NCBI RefSeq assembly: GCF_051045985.1 | Contig: NZ_CP157350.1 | Coordinates: 1,178,001-1,242,000 of the forward strand | Direction: 5' to 3' | Source: Scardovia wiggsiae | GTDB lineage: Bacteria > Actinomycetota > Actinomycetes > Actinomycetales > Bifidobacteriaceae | Length of the DNA stretch: 64,000 nt | Part shown: one piece after another, positions 25,373 through 33,929 of the stretch | Position numbering within the stretch: position 1 is the first letter of the stretch | Layout: the number at the start of each line of letters is the position of its first letter | Translations under genes and position numbers: made by a program | The notes under the pieces: generated by a model | Seen by the model: the letters and a program-made list of their open reading frames with translations, nothing else | Databases searched by the model: none | What the model was told of the DNA's origin: nothing

Positions 25373-25963
25373 ATGGTCCGCGAAAAACGTACCCCCTGGT
25401 CTGTATCTATTTCCAGTCTTTCGCAGCGTGCCGGGCAGACCCTGGATATTGATGAAACTATGCCGGCACCGGACGGCATAGGGGATGCTGTTATCGGCAT
25501 CCCCAAAGGGTCGCCGGTATATCTGAGCGGGACAGCCGAAAGCCTTCCCGATGGCCTGCTTTTCACCGGTACTGTGAGATCGATGCTGAGTGGGGAATGC
25601 ACACGATGCCTGAAGCCTGTAAGCATAAAACTTGCCCCTCCTTTTACTGCTTTCTTCACATACGAAGGGCAGCCGCAGAAACTCCCGCATGGCGAGGAGG
25701 AAATCGAGGCCGACGAGGGCAGCGGGGATCAGCAGGACGTTTACCCCCTTGACCCGCAGTCAACAATGCTCAGCTGCGAGGCGCTTATCCGGGATAATCT
25801 CGCTGAAGCGCTCCCGCCACAACTGTTATGCTCACCGGACTGTAAGGGGCTATGCCCCCAATGCGGGATCGATCTTAATGAAAACCCTGAGCACCGCCAT
25901 GAGATCACCGACCTGAGGTGGGCAGAGCTGGAAAACTTCAGGAAAAGCCTCGGTGAATCCTGA
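25373..25963 (+). CDS. yceD: DUF177 (YceD-like) protein
   Basis: 196 residues. The DUF177 signature is clear: GTVRSMLSGECTRCLKPV (CxxC pair), VYPLDPQSTML, RDNLAEALPPQLLCSPDCKG and LCPQCGIDLNENPEH. The family is almost always upstream of rpmF, as here, and is linked to 23S rRNA accumulation in other bacteria and plants. ATG 25373 with AGAGGA six bases upstream is preferred to an upstream in-frame start at 25313. Confidence 0.93.
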   Translation: MVREKRTPWSVSISSLSQRAGQTLDIDETMPAPDGIGDAVIGIPKGSPVYLSGTAESLPDGLLFTGTVRSMLSGECTRCLKPVSIKLAPPFTAFFTYEGQPQKLPHGEEEIEADEGSGDQQDVYPLDPQSTMLSCEALIRDNLAEALPPQLLCSPDCKGLCPQCGIDLNENPEHRHEITDLRWAELENFRKSLGES

Positions 25964-26099
25964 CCAGACGGTAACCCCTCCACAGCTGTCCGGCAAGCCC
26001 CAGCCGCCCGGCGAGTCTTAATCCAGAGCACAATTTCGAGGGGTCGCATTAAACTCACATACGCTTAAGTAAATTTGTTCGAACGAAAAGGAATTACCC

Positions 26100-26297
26100 A
26101 TGGCACTGCCAAAGTACAGGACTTCACGCGCGAATACACATACCCGCCGTTCCACATGGAAAGCCAAGGCTACCACTACTATTGCATGCCCGAACTGCGG
26201 CGCTCCGACGCTCGCCCACGTTGCGTGCCCGAACTGCGGATCATATCGCGGCCGCACATACAGCGGTGCAGTGAAGTCAACCCTCGCTAACAAGTAA
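26100..26297 (+). CDS. rpmF: 50S ribosomal protein L32
   Basis: 65 residues: MALPKYRTSRANTHTRRSTW and a zinc ribbon with CPNCG and CPNCGSYRGR, so this is the zinc-binding (C+) form. AAAGGA precedes the ATG. In many relatives rnc follows; here a terminator and a long inverted repeat follow instead. Confidence 0.97.
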   Translation: MALPKYRTSRANTHTRRSTWKAKATTTIACPNCGAPTLAHVACPNCGSYRGRTYSGAVKSTLANK

Positions 26298-26320
26298 CGA
26301 GACGTTTCTATTATTACAGG

Positions 26321-26352
26321 GTACTGCCGCCGACGGGCGGCAGTACTTTTTT
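26321..26352 (+). terminator. intrinsic terminator of rpmF
   Basis: GTACTGCCGCC pairs perfectly with GGCGGCAGTAC around a GACG loop, followed by TTTTTT. Confidence 0.92.
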
Positions 26353-26450
26353 AATTTCCCTTTAATTTCCCCATCAGGTACTGCTGGCATCCAATAATTT
26401 GCTGCTGCCCTGCCCATCACCAGGCATCCGTCCGCCGGCACTGCACACTC

Positions 26451-26536
26451 GCTGGTGGTAAAACACGCAGATACAAAATTACTTTCGGCGGTTTTCCACA
26501 TTTTTTGATTTTGTATCTGTGTGTTTTACCACCAGC
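26451..26536. repeat. long inverted repeat, 29-bp arms
   Basis: The left arm 26451-26479 (starting GCTGGTGGTAAAACAC) and right arm 26508-26536 are complementary at 28 of 29 positions; the single mismatch would be a G-U pair in RNA. The 28-base loop includes TTTTTTG. It lies between convergent rpmF and rsmD. Confidence 0.85.
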
Positions 26537-26634
26537 CAATAATGGGATAGCGGGAGGGATGAGGAAAAAGCGGATGGAACCAGGCTGACAAAAATAGCTG
26601 GCGGCAATAAAAACGGCACAACACCCGGAGCGGG

Positions 26635-27231
26635 TCAGGAACGCCCAATATAATCAACGGCTGTTTCGCCATACTTGCGCGACATGGTAATTTCCCAGCC
26701 GGCGGGGGCGCTCACTGCCTCTGACCTCGCAGAACGTTCCACAACGATCACAGCATCATCTGTAACCACAGATCCCATAACTATATCTTTAAGGAGGATA
26801 TTGCATTCCTCAGTATCCATGGCATATGGGGGATCCATGAAAACGAGCGAGTACAGGGAGCCTGATCCGGGTTTATCGGATGGGGCTGCCGAAACAAATT
26901 TTTCTGCCCTGGCTTTAACAACCTTCACCTTAACGGACGGGTCCCAGCCGGGCAGCCGGCACAGATCCCCTGCAGTGCTTTTTATGCATGATGCAACCCT
27001 GGAACTGGCTTCCACTGCAACAAGCGAACGCGCACCCCTGGAAAGCGCCTCAAAACCCAATGCGCCCGTACCGGCAAACAGATCAAGGACATCAGCACCT
27101 GCTATGGCGCCTATAGACTCCAGCCGCGAAAAGATAGCTTCTTTAGTGCGGTCAGTTGTCGGGCGTGTAGTTTTCCCGTTTTTCGGGACCTTGATCTCGG
27201 CCCCCTTAAGCCTGCCAGCAATAATGCGCAT
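26635..27231 (-). CDS. rsmD: 16S rRNA (guanine(966)-N(2))-methyltransferase
   Basis: 198 residues. It methylates G966 of 16S rRNA in the 30S subunit. MRIIAGRLKGAEIKVP starts the protein, TRPTTDRTKEAIFSRL is the family signature, DLFAGTGALGFEALSRGA is the S-adenosylmethionine site and MDPPYAM is the catalytic (D/N)PPY motif. ATG 27231 is the conserved start, although its AAGG is close. It follows recG's neighbourhood on the same strand and converges on rpmF. Confidence 0.94.
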   Translation of the reverse strand: MRIIAGRLKGAEIKVPKNGKTTRPTTDRTKEAIFSRLESIGAIAGADVLDLFAGTGALGFEALSRGARSLVAVEASSRVASCIKSTAGDLCRLPGWDPSVKVKVVKARAEKFVSAAPSDKPGSGSLYSLVFMDPPYAMDTEECNILLKDIVMGSVVTDDAVIVVERSARSEAVSAPAGWEITMSRKYGETAVDYIGRS

Positions 27232-27424
27232 GCCTTCATTATCCCCTTTGCCATTAACAACATAACAGATATGTACAGCGGGACCAGTGATAATCAAACA
27301 CAGTATCCGCTGCAGCCGGTTAAGCAGGATCCCGGGATACGCCGAGGACGGCCATAAGGAGAGTGAGAGGGCAAAGGATGGCTAAGGGACGCAATCCAGG
27401 GGGAAGGGGTTCAGGATATAAAGC

Positions 27425-29866
27425 TCAGGATGATGTAATAAAGCCCCCGGCCCCACGGGTAAAATCAAGCACAGCGCCGGCCAGCTGTATATGGGAAGGA
27501 AGGGCCAGCTCCGGATCATCACGCAGCAGCCCGCCGGCAGCTTCGCGGGCGCGGGATATCATCTCTGCATCCTTTACCACACGCAGAAGTTTAAAGGAAC
27601 TGCGGCCTCCGGACTGGGCATCGCCGAGCACATCGCCGGCGCCGCGAAGCTCAAGGTCAGCCTGTGCGATCTCAGCGCCATCTGAGGAACTGCGGATCAC
27701 TGCCAGCCTTTCAGCCGCGAGGGATTGCGGATCTGCACGGGTTATAAAGAAGGCCCAGCCGGGCGTCCCTCCTCTGCCCACGCGCCCGCGAAGCTGATGG
27801 AGCTGCGACAGTCCGAACCTGTCAGCATCAAAAATAATAATACAGCTTGCCTCCGGTACATCCACCCCCACTTCAATCACTGTGGTAGCAATAAGCAGTG
27901 GAGTCTCGCCGGATACAAACGACCTCATAACCGCATCCTTCTGCCCGTCATCATCCCGGCCTGTCAGCGTTGCAGCCGCTATACCCGAAAATTGCGGGAG
28001 CGATGACAGCCTTTCGGATATCTCTTCTACGGAATGCAGCTGACGGATCCCGTTTTCAGATTCACTGTCCGGCATGCCGTTGCTGTTATACGACTGTCGC
28101 AGGAACAGGCCGTCCGTTTCGGGAGCAGTACCTTCAGCACTGCTGTCGATCCTGGGGCAGATAACGTACACCCGCTCCCCGGCATCAATACGCCTGCGGG
28201 CATGCACAAACATCTGCCCCATAGTACGCGCATCATTTTCCTGTACAATAACCGATGTGACCGGCTTACGTCCGCCAGGCAGTTCAGTAAGCCATGAGAT
28301 GTCAAGGTTCCCGAACCATGTCATTGCTGCAGAACGGGGGATCGGCGTAGCGGTCATTACCAGGAGATGCGGCATGATTTCAGAATCACGTCTCAGCTGT
28401 TCCCTCTGCCCTACACCGAAACGGTGCTGCTCATCAATCACCTCAAGAGCAAGGTTCGGCGCCTGGAAGGTTGATGAAAACGCAGCATGCGTAGCGACGG
28501 TTATACAGGGCACGCCGCTTGCCGGCACAGACAGGGCGCGCCTGCGTTCAGCCAGGCGCATGCCTCCGGTAAGCAGTACAACAGGGATATTGATCCCGGC
28601 ACTGCCGAGCATTGCATTAATATTCTGATAATGCTGCTGGGCCAGCACCTGTGTCGGGGCAACCAGCACAGCCTGATATCCGGACTGTACCGCCTGGAGC
28701 ATTGCGGCAATCGCCACAACAGTTTTGCCCGATCCAACCTCCCCTTGGAGAAGGCGGCTCATCGGATAACTCCGTGCCATATCCGCCTGGATCCGGGCGA
28801 TCACATCCTTCTGCCCTTGGGTAAGGGCGAAGGGCAGCGCTTTAATAAACTGGGCCGCCAGCCCTTCCTGAGCACCTTCTCCGGCCCTGTTGCCGTCCGT
28901 ATCCCGGCTGCCGGCCCCTTCCCCGCCGCTGCACACATACGACCTGCTTTCACGCATTTTCTCCCGCTGCTGCAGCAGTGCCGTCTGCGAGATGAAAGCT
29001 TCTTCAAACCGCATAGCACGTATCCCCTGCCAAAACTCATTAACAGCCTGCGGCATATGGATAGCAAGCAGCGCCTGGGCACGGTGCATTATCTTCTGCG
29101 ATGCAGCAGTTTCTTCAGGAAGGATATCAGGGACAGCCCCGCTGAGCTGGCTGTACGGTATGCCGGCAGTATCAGCCTCGTAACCGGCCTCTTCCCTTAT
29201 ATCCCCGGAACCGGGACTGCTGCCGCCTTCCCCGGGGCCGGAGTCCCCGGATGGAGGCGGGACTGCTCCTGCCCCGCTATTTTGGGCAAGCATCTTTATT
29301 ATGCCGACAACAGATTCATGTATATGCTGAGATGATATACGGGAGCTCGCATGATACACAGGCTGCGGCCTCGACAGCAGCTCCAGCCCTTCTTCAGGCG
29401 TATCAATGTCCTTCCCTATAACCAGCACATCAGGATGGGTAAACTGAAGGGTATTCCCATACAGGCCCGGTTCCCCTGATGCCACGATGGCGGCCCCCTG
29501 CCTGAATCTCCCTAAAAGCCAGTCAACATAATGCTTTTTATGTGAAAAGAAAATAAAGCTTGCGGTACCGGGATATCCTCCCGCCGAAGTGTCTGCGGAA
29601 GCTGAATCTTCAACCTGTACTTCCACGCGATACCCCTTGCGGGCATTCATAGGGACAGACCTCACCCTTTTTACAGCAGCTGCAAAGGCAGCCTTCTGCC
29701 CAATCTTCACATCACGCAGGCTGCAGTGCGGTACAGGGTCCGTGATCCGAAAAGGGTAGTAAGTAAGCAGATCTTCAACATTGAAGACCCCAAGGCTTTT
29801 GAATGCGCTCACACGCCGCTTATTAGGCATAACGGAAGATAATGAAGACTGGAGCGATACAGCCAT
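27425..29866 (-). CDS. recG: ATP-dependent DNA helicase RecG
   Basis: 813 residues. It remodels stalled forks and recombination intermediates. The N-terminal wedge/OB domain comprises roughly residues 60-180. The helicase core has Walker A GEVGSGKTVVAIAA, Walker B DEQHRFGVGQR, TATPIPRS, and motif VI LRGRVGRGGTPGWAFF. Two acidic/glycine-rich inserts (around SGDSGPGEGGSSPGSGD and SGGEGAGSRDTDG) lengthen it beyond the usual 690-750. ATG 29866 with GGGAGG upstream is chosen. The order rpmB-recG-rsmD is typical for actinobacteria. Confidence 0.95.
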   Translation of the reverse strand: MAVSLQSSLSSVMPNKRRVSAFKSLGVFNVEDLLTYYPFRITDPVPHCSLRDVKIGQKAAFAAAVKRVRSVPMNARKGYRVEVQVEDSASADTSAGGYPGTASFIFFSHKKHYVDWLLGRFRQGAAIVASGEPGLYGNTLQFTHPDVLVIGKDIDTPEEGLELLSRPQPVYHASSRISSQHIHESVVGIIKMLAQNSGAGAVPPPSGDSGPGEGGSSPGSGDIREEAGYEADTAGIPYSQLSGAVPDILPEETAASQKIMHRAQALLAIHMPQAVNEFWQGIRAMRFEEAFISQTALLQQREKMRESRSYVCSGGEGAGSRDTDGNRAGEGAQEGLAAQFIKALPFALTQGQKDVIARIQADMARSYPMSRLLQGEVGSGKTVVAIAAMLQAVQSGYQAVLVAPTQVLAQQHYQNINAMLGSAGINIPVVLLTGGMRLAERRRALSVPASGVPCITVATHAAFSSTFQAPNLALEVIDEQHRFGVGQREQLRRDSEIMPHLLVMTATPIPRSAAMTWFGNLDISWLTELPGGRKPVTSVIVQENDARTMGQMFVHARRRIDAGERVYVICPRIDSSAEGTAPETDGLFLRQSYNSNGMPDSESENGIRQLHSVEEISERLSSLPQFSGIAAATLTGRDDDGQKDAVMRSFVSGETPLLIATTVIEVGVDVPEASCIIIFDADRFGLSQLHQLRGRVGRGGTPGWAFFITRADPQSLAAERLAVIRSSSDGAEIAQADLELRGAGDVLGDAQSGGRSSFKLLRVVKDAEMISRAREAAGGLLRDDPELALPSHIQLAGAVLDFTRGAGGFITSS

Positions 29867-29942
29867 TATTGCCTCCCTGTCACAGTGATGAAGCGCTGCG
29901 GTACACACAGGATCCCGCGGTATCAGGATCCAGCTCCACAAT

Positions 29943-29966
29943 AACAAAACCCCGCAATATGCGGGG
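29943..29966 (-). terminator. intrinsic terminator of rpmB
   Basis: CCCCGCA and TGCGGGG with a three-base loop, followed on the - strand by TTTTGTTATT. Confidence 0.85.
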
Positions 29967-29995
29967 TAAAGCTTTAATAACCTGTGTGCCGCACA

Positions 29996-30190
29996 CTATG
30001 CAACACGGCGCTGGACCTTGCCGGCCTTGAGGCAGGAAGTGCACACGCGCAGACGGACATTCTCGCCATCTATAGTTGTGTGAACAGCCTGAAGGTTTGG
30101 AAGGAAACGGCGCTTATTACGGATATGTGAGTGGGATACGGAATAGCCGACCTGCGGGCCTTTGCCGCATACATCACAACGAGCTGCCAT
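29996..30190 (-). CDS. rpmB: 50S ribosomal protein L28
   Basis: 64 residues. MAARCDVCGKGPQVGYSVSH, KRRFLPNLQ and RLRVCTSCLKAGKV show the zinc-binding form with two CxxC pairs. ACTCCT on the + strand just above the start gives an AGGAGT ribosome site. A terminator follows, so recG is transcribed separately or by readthrough. Confidence 0.97.
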   Translation of the reverse strand: MAARCDVCGKGPQVGYSVSHSHIRNKRRFLPNLQAVHTTIDGENVRLRVCTSCLKAGKVQRRVA

Positions 30191-30328
30191 AATAACTCCT
30201 CAGTAGTTTCACGTCATCCTGCGCCCGCGTAGCAACGCCGTCTGAGCGCACAAAAGCCTTGCAGGCACGCAACTTGTTTATACTAGCCTAATGCCCGTAC
30301 ATGCGCAAACTTCTGCCGTGTTTCTATG

Positions 30329-31297
30329 CTACCTGTAGAAATATCCCTGCACATCTGCCGTCTTTTCAACCTTGTCCGGCTCAATCGCAACACCGTCTTC
30401 AGCATCCCGGGATGCAGATTTATATGTCCTGATCTTCCCTGTTACCAGGACCCACTGGTGCTCCCTGACACTGTCCCCTGCCTTTCTGACAGCGCTGTTG
30501 CCTTTTACCGTAAAGCCAAAAGCTGTCATATCCTGCACGCAGCATGTCATCAGCATACGGGAAACAGTGAAATCCTTACCGGTGTTCATGGCAGTATGTT
30601 CAACGAAACCGGCAACAGTGACAGAATACCCGCTGTACACATCCGGATGGGCGCCTATTTCTTCAAACCATGGGCCGAAATGCGCAGCATCAATAGTGAT
30701 CGCTTTTTTAGCCCTGTCCAGCCCGGGCAACTTCCCGGACTCAGACTGTCCGCTGCTGAAGGAGCTTTCATACGCCGGAGGCGACCCCAATGAGGTTGCC
30801 AGGGTGGAGGCAAAAGCGGTGTACGGTACTGCAAGCAGAGTAACGGGAAGGAGGAGCACAAGGAGCCTGAGCCAGCGTGTCCATATATGGATCCAGCTTT
30901 CCGCGGCATGGCTGCTTCCATTATTATTTTCCCCGCAGCACCCGCTGTTACCGTTACGCCCCTTATTTTCAGCTCTTCCATCCCCCCTGCAGATACCGGG
31001 ATGGGCCTGGCGGCGTACCCCGGCAATGCGCAGAACCCCTGCAGCTCCCCACGCCAGCAGTGCCAGCGCCGCTATCCACAGGACAGGGACCAGCCGCGGC
31101 GTAACGAATCTCGCATATCTTCCGCTTACAAGGAGATATATAAAGGCCCCAGAACTGCATAAAGAGGCCAGAGCCTGGATCACATCAAAGGCATCAGCAT
31201 GCGCAGGCATTTGCCTGGGCCCCTGCGCATATTCCTGTGAAGATGCCTGCGCGGCAGAAGGGGCGCAACGGACAGAGTCCGTATCATATCCCGTCAT
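30329..31297 (-). CDS. TIGR03943-family (YcgQ/DUF1980) membrane protein
   Basis: 322 residues. Two N-terminal helices (ASLCSSGAFIYLLVSGRY and LVPVLWIAALALLAW) are followed by a Gly/Asn-rich loop, a third helix (LRLLVLLLPVTLLAVPYT), and an exterior domain. That domain carries YSVTVAGFVEH, SRMLMTCCVQDM and HQWVLVTGKI, the marks of the family. These proteins are encoded beside YraQ-type permeases and are thought to help move or sense a metal or other small ligand. The ATG overlaps the permease stop in ATGA. Function is inferred from pairing only. Confidence 0.85.
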   Translation of the reverse strand: MTGYDTDSVRCAPSAAQASSQEYAQGPRQMPAHADAFDVIQALASLCSSGAFIYLLVSGRYARFVTPRLVPVLWIAALALLAWGAAGVLRIAGVRRQAHPGICRGDGRAENKGRNGNSGCCGENNNGSSHAAESWIHIWTRWLRLLVLLLPVTLLAVPYTAFASTLATSLGSPPAYESSFSSGQSESGKLPGLDRAKKAITIDAAHFGPWFEEIGAHPDVYSGYSVTVAGFVEHTAMNTGKDFTVSRMLMTCCVQDMTAFGFTVKGNSAVRKAGDSVREHQWVLVTGKIRTYKSASRDAEDGVAIEPDKVEKTADVQGYFYR

Positions 31298-32427
31298 ATC
31301 ATCACCACCAACCGCACAGCCATAGCTGCAAAACAGGTCCCTGCTACGGACAGCACAAGGCGCATAATAAATCTCCGATTGAAGCGGGACTGGAGCATAA
31401 GCACATTTTTAATATCCATCATAGGACCGAAAACAAGGAATCCCAGGACCGAATCGAACGGGATGTATGTGGAGAAGCTCCGTCCGATAACAGCATCTGA
31501 TGATGAACAGACAGACATCACGAAACCTGCCAGCATCATTACTGCAAGGAGCACAAGGCCGGCCGGAAGCGTCCCGCTGCCATGCGGCCATGATTTGAGC
31601 ACTGCAGTCAGCGCCGAAGCCCCCAGGGCGCTGGCGATCAATGCCCCGATAAGGAGATAGCCGCCAACAGAGAAAAACTCATCCCTGGCATCTTCCAGAT
31701 AAATAGTGAGCATCTGGGCACAAGTAGCTTTTTCAGGTACTTTTTTATGGTGATGGCCGGTGCTGGGGTCCTGGATATTATCTGCCTCAGCAGAGTTTAC
31801 GCTATCATGGCTATCCGGTTTTTTGAAGATATCATATTTTACCGGGAACAGGGCGAAAAGCATCCCTACAACAACGCTGACGAGTATGCCGTACCCTGAG
31901 CGCTGAAGGACAGCAGCCCACGACCCGTTAAAAGAGTAGTATGTTGACCACACTACGATAGGGTTCGCCACCGGGGCACACAGCAGGAATGTGACAGCTG
32001 CAGGAAGCGGCACCCGTTTCCTGACCAGGCTTGCGAAAAGAGGGATAACAGCGCAGTCACAGACAGGCAGAAGCAGTCCGCACAAAACTGCAGCACACAT
32101 ACCTGATACCAGGCGCAGCACATACCGCACAGAGCGCCGGGAATTATCTGCATGGGCTCCGAATACCCTCTCAAAAAATGAGACCGGGATAAAAATCCGC
32201 ACCGCCGACGACAGCAGGACCCCCACGATCAGGAAAGCTATACCCTGCAGCATGATACCGATAAAAGAATTAAACACGGCCACTGCTGTACTGCCTGTAA
32301 CGGGTGACGATGAGACCTGGGTAATTGCAAAGACCAGTACCGCCAGCACAAGAAGGAACAGCAGGTAAACAGTTGACTGCCTCAGCGGCCGTGAGGGCCT
32401 CAGAGGGTTATGCGATGTGCCTGCCAT
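31294..32427 (-). CDS. YraQ/DUF318-type permease
   Basis: 377 residues, about eight to ten helices in two homologous halves. Marks are GIAFLIVGVLLSSAVRIF, CDCAVIPLFASLVRKRVPLP (the conserved Cys-Asp-Cys/Pro loop), APVANPIVVWSTYYSF and SVCSSSDAVIGRSF. The central loop is His/Asp-rich (STGHHHKKVPEK), suggesting a metal. Such permeases pair with TIGR03943 proteins, encoded next here with a four-base overlap. The substrate is undetermined. Confidence 0.88.
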   Translation of the reverse strand: MAGTSHNPLRPSRPLRQSTVYLLFLLVLAVLVFAITQVSSSPVTGSTAVAVFNSFIGIMLQGIAFLIVGVLLSSAVRIFIPVSFFERVFGAHADNSRRSVRYVLRLVSGMCAAVLCGLLLPVCDCAVIPLFASLVRKRVPLPAAVTFLLCAPVANPIVVWSTYYSFNGSWAAVLQRSGYGILVSVVVGMLFALFPVKYDIFKKPDSHDSVNSAEADNIQDPSTGHHHKKVPEKATCAQMLTIYLEDARDEFFSVGGYLLIGALIASALGASALTAVLKSWPHGSGTLPAGLVLLAVMMLAGFVMSVCSSSDAVIGRSFSTYIPFDSVLGFLVFGPMMDIKNVLMLQSRFNRRFIMRLVLSVAGTCFAAMAVRLVVMI

Positions 32428-32508
32428 ACCGTGCCTCCGATAGTGTCCCGCACAATTCTATATCGGGCTCCCCTATTTTATCCATATCAGGATCGTGTGC
32501 TTTACACA

Positions 32509-33790
32509 CTATAGCTCAGGATCAACCGCATAGCCATCAGCATACGACATTTTACGGTTTCCCCCTCTCAGCAAATCAGATAAAGTCTGATCAAAAGTAA
32601 TGGTACGCTCAATTTTCCAGCTTTTCTTATTGATAACGGTAATGTGCGCCCGCCCGTTCCGTTCCCCAAACCCCACGAACAAAATATAAAAATACTTTTT
32701 CGTTATACGAAGGGAGTAGGCAATATTTCCCTCATCTGTAGTCTCACGTGTCAGGGGGAGGTTTCCGGGCTAAACCTTTTTTTAACAACACCGGTATTCA
32801 CATCGATGCTGAAAAGACTTCCTGTCTGCCGCGCAGAGAACACGAAAGTATCGTTATCCACAAGTGAATATCTGTCCTGGAAAATACCGGCGTTAGACAG
32901 ATTAAGCTGGCGCCCGTCTTTATACATAATAGGAATAAGCTGTTTCTCATCAGAAATAATATTCCATTTAAGAAGGAACAGTTTTTCGGTTGTCTCTGAT
33001 ACACGTTCTGAAAGAATGGAAAAAGCTGAGAAGTACGGCACACTGCATTCCCGTAACTAATAACGTTAAAGCTCCTGCCGCCGCTATCATAAACTGAGAT
33101 ATTCCCTGAATCTTTTGATAAATCTTTTAATGTCACATAATCTCTGGCTTCAATATCCGGATGGACCTTGTCAGAGTTATTCTCTTCTGCAGTAATACCT
33201 ACAAGTTTCGGTCCGCAAAATGCAGCTGCACTGAGGATACGCGACGCAATGGTATAAGGTTTCTGAGAGGAAAACATTGGTATGATCTTCAACTGATTCG
33301 ATACCTTATCAGTAAAGCCCAAGTCAAAAGCCGCTACTGCGCCTCCTTCACGGTCCTCAACAAGAAAATTCTGATACGGTACCTTTCCATCAGCTTTCCT
33401 CTTGCTCATCCACCCGCCATCCGATTTCTTTCCAATAAAATAATCGCTGTCACGATCAGAAAAATACAGCCCTTTCTTTGTCCATAAGAGTTCCTGAGCT
33501 GCCATGCCTGAGGTCCTTATAACTGTATAATTGCCATTCTCCTTTATCAGCGCAACATAGCCCTCCTTAACATTTTCGATCCCCTGGCCAAAAGCCTGAG
33601 GATTAACAGATATTGCCGCCACAACTCCCTCTAACGTGATATTGCTGAAACCCTTTACAGGAGGGGCGGGAGTACAGGCAGTGGCAGAAAGGACAGCAGA
33701 TATCATTATCCCGGTCACGAAATATTTGAATACGATAGAAACTGAGGAGCCGATCTTCATACTATCACGACCATCCTTCCTTGCTGACAT
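32509..33790 (-). pseudogene. secreted lipoprotein gene broken by two single-base frameshifts
   Basis: Three successive frames encode one protein. The N-terminal part has a lipoprotein signal (GIMISAVLSATAC). Its frame gives out near 33040, where it should continue in the frame reading PYFSAFSILSERVSETTEKL. That frame stops at 32751 in a C5 run (ACCTCCCCCTGA). Restoring one C gives ETSPLTRETTDEGNIAYSLR and a further 75 codons to a TAG at 32509. Adding one base at each site makes 428 codons in all, so two one-base deletions explain the region. Motifs such as VDNDTFVFSARQTGSLFSID suggest a beta-propeller-like exported protein of unknown role. It could be a pseudogene, sequencing error, or homopolymer switching at the C run. 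Confidence 0.75.
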
Positions 33791-33929
33791 TATATACTTT
33801 TTTCTAAGAGGGCAATAATCTGCTCACAGCGTGTCCTGCACCATTATTCCATGCGGTCAATTGCAGATACTTGGCAAACATTCAAGCCGCTTTTACCCGC
33901 GGGCTGCCGCACTATGGCACAATACCGGT

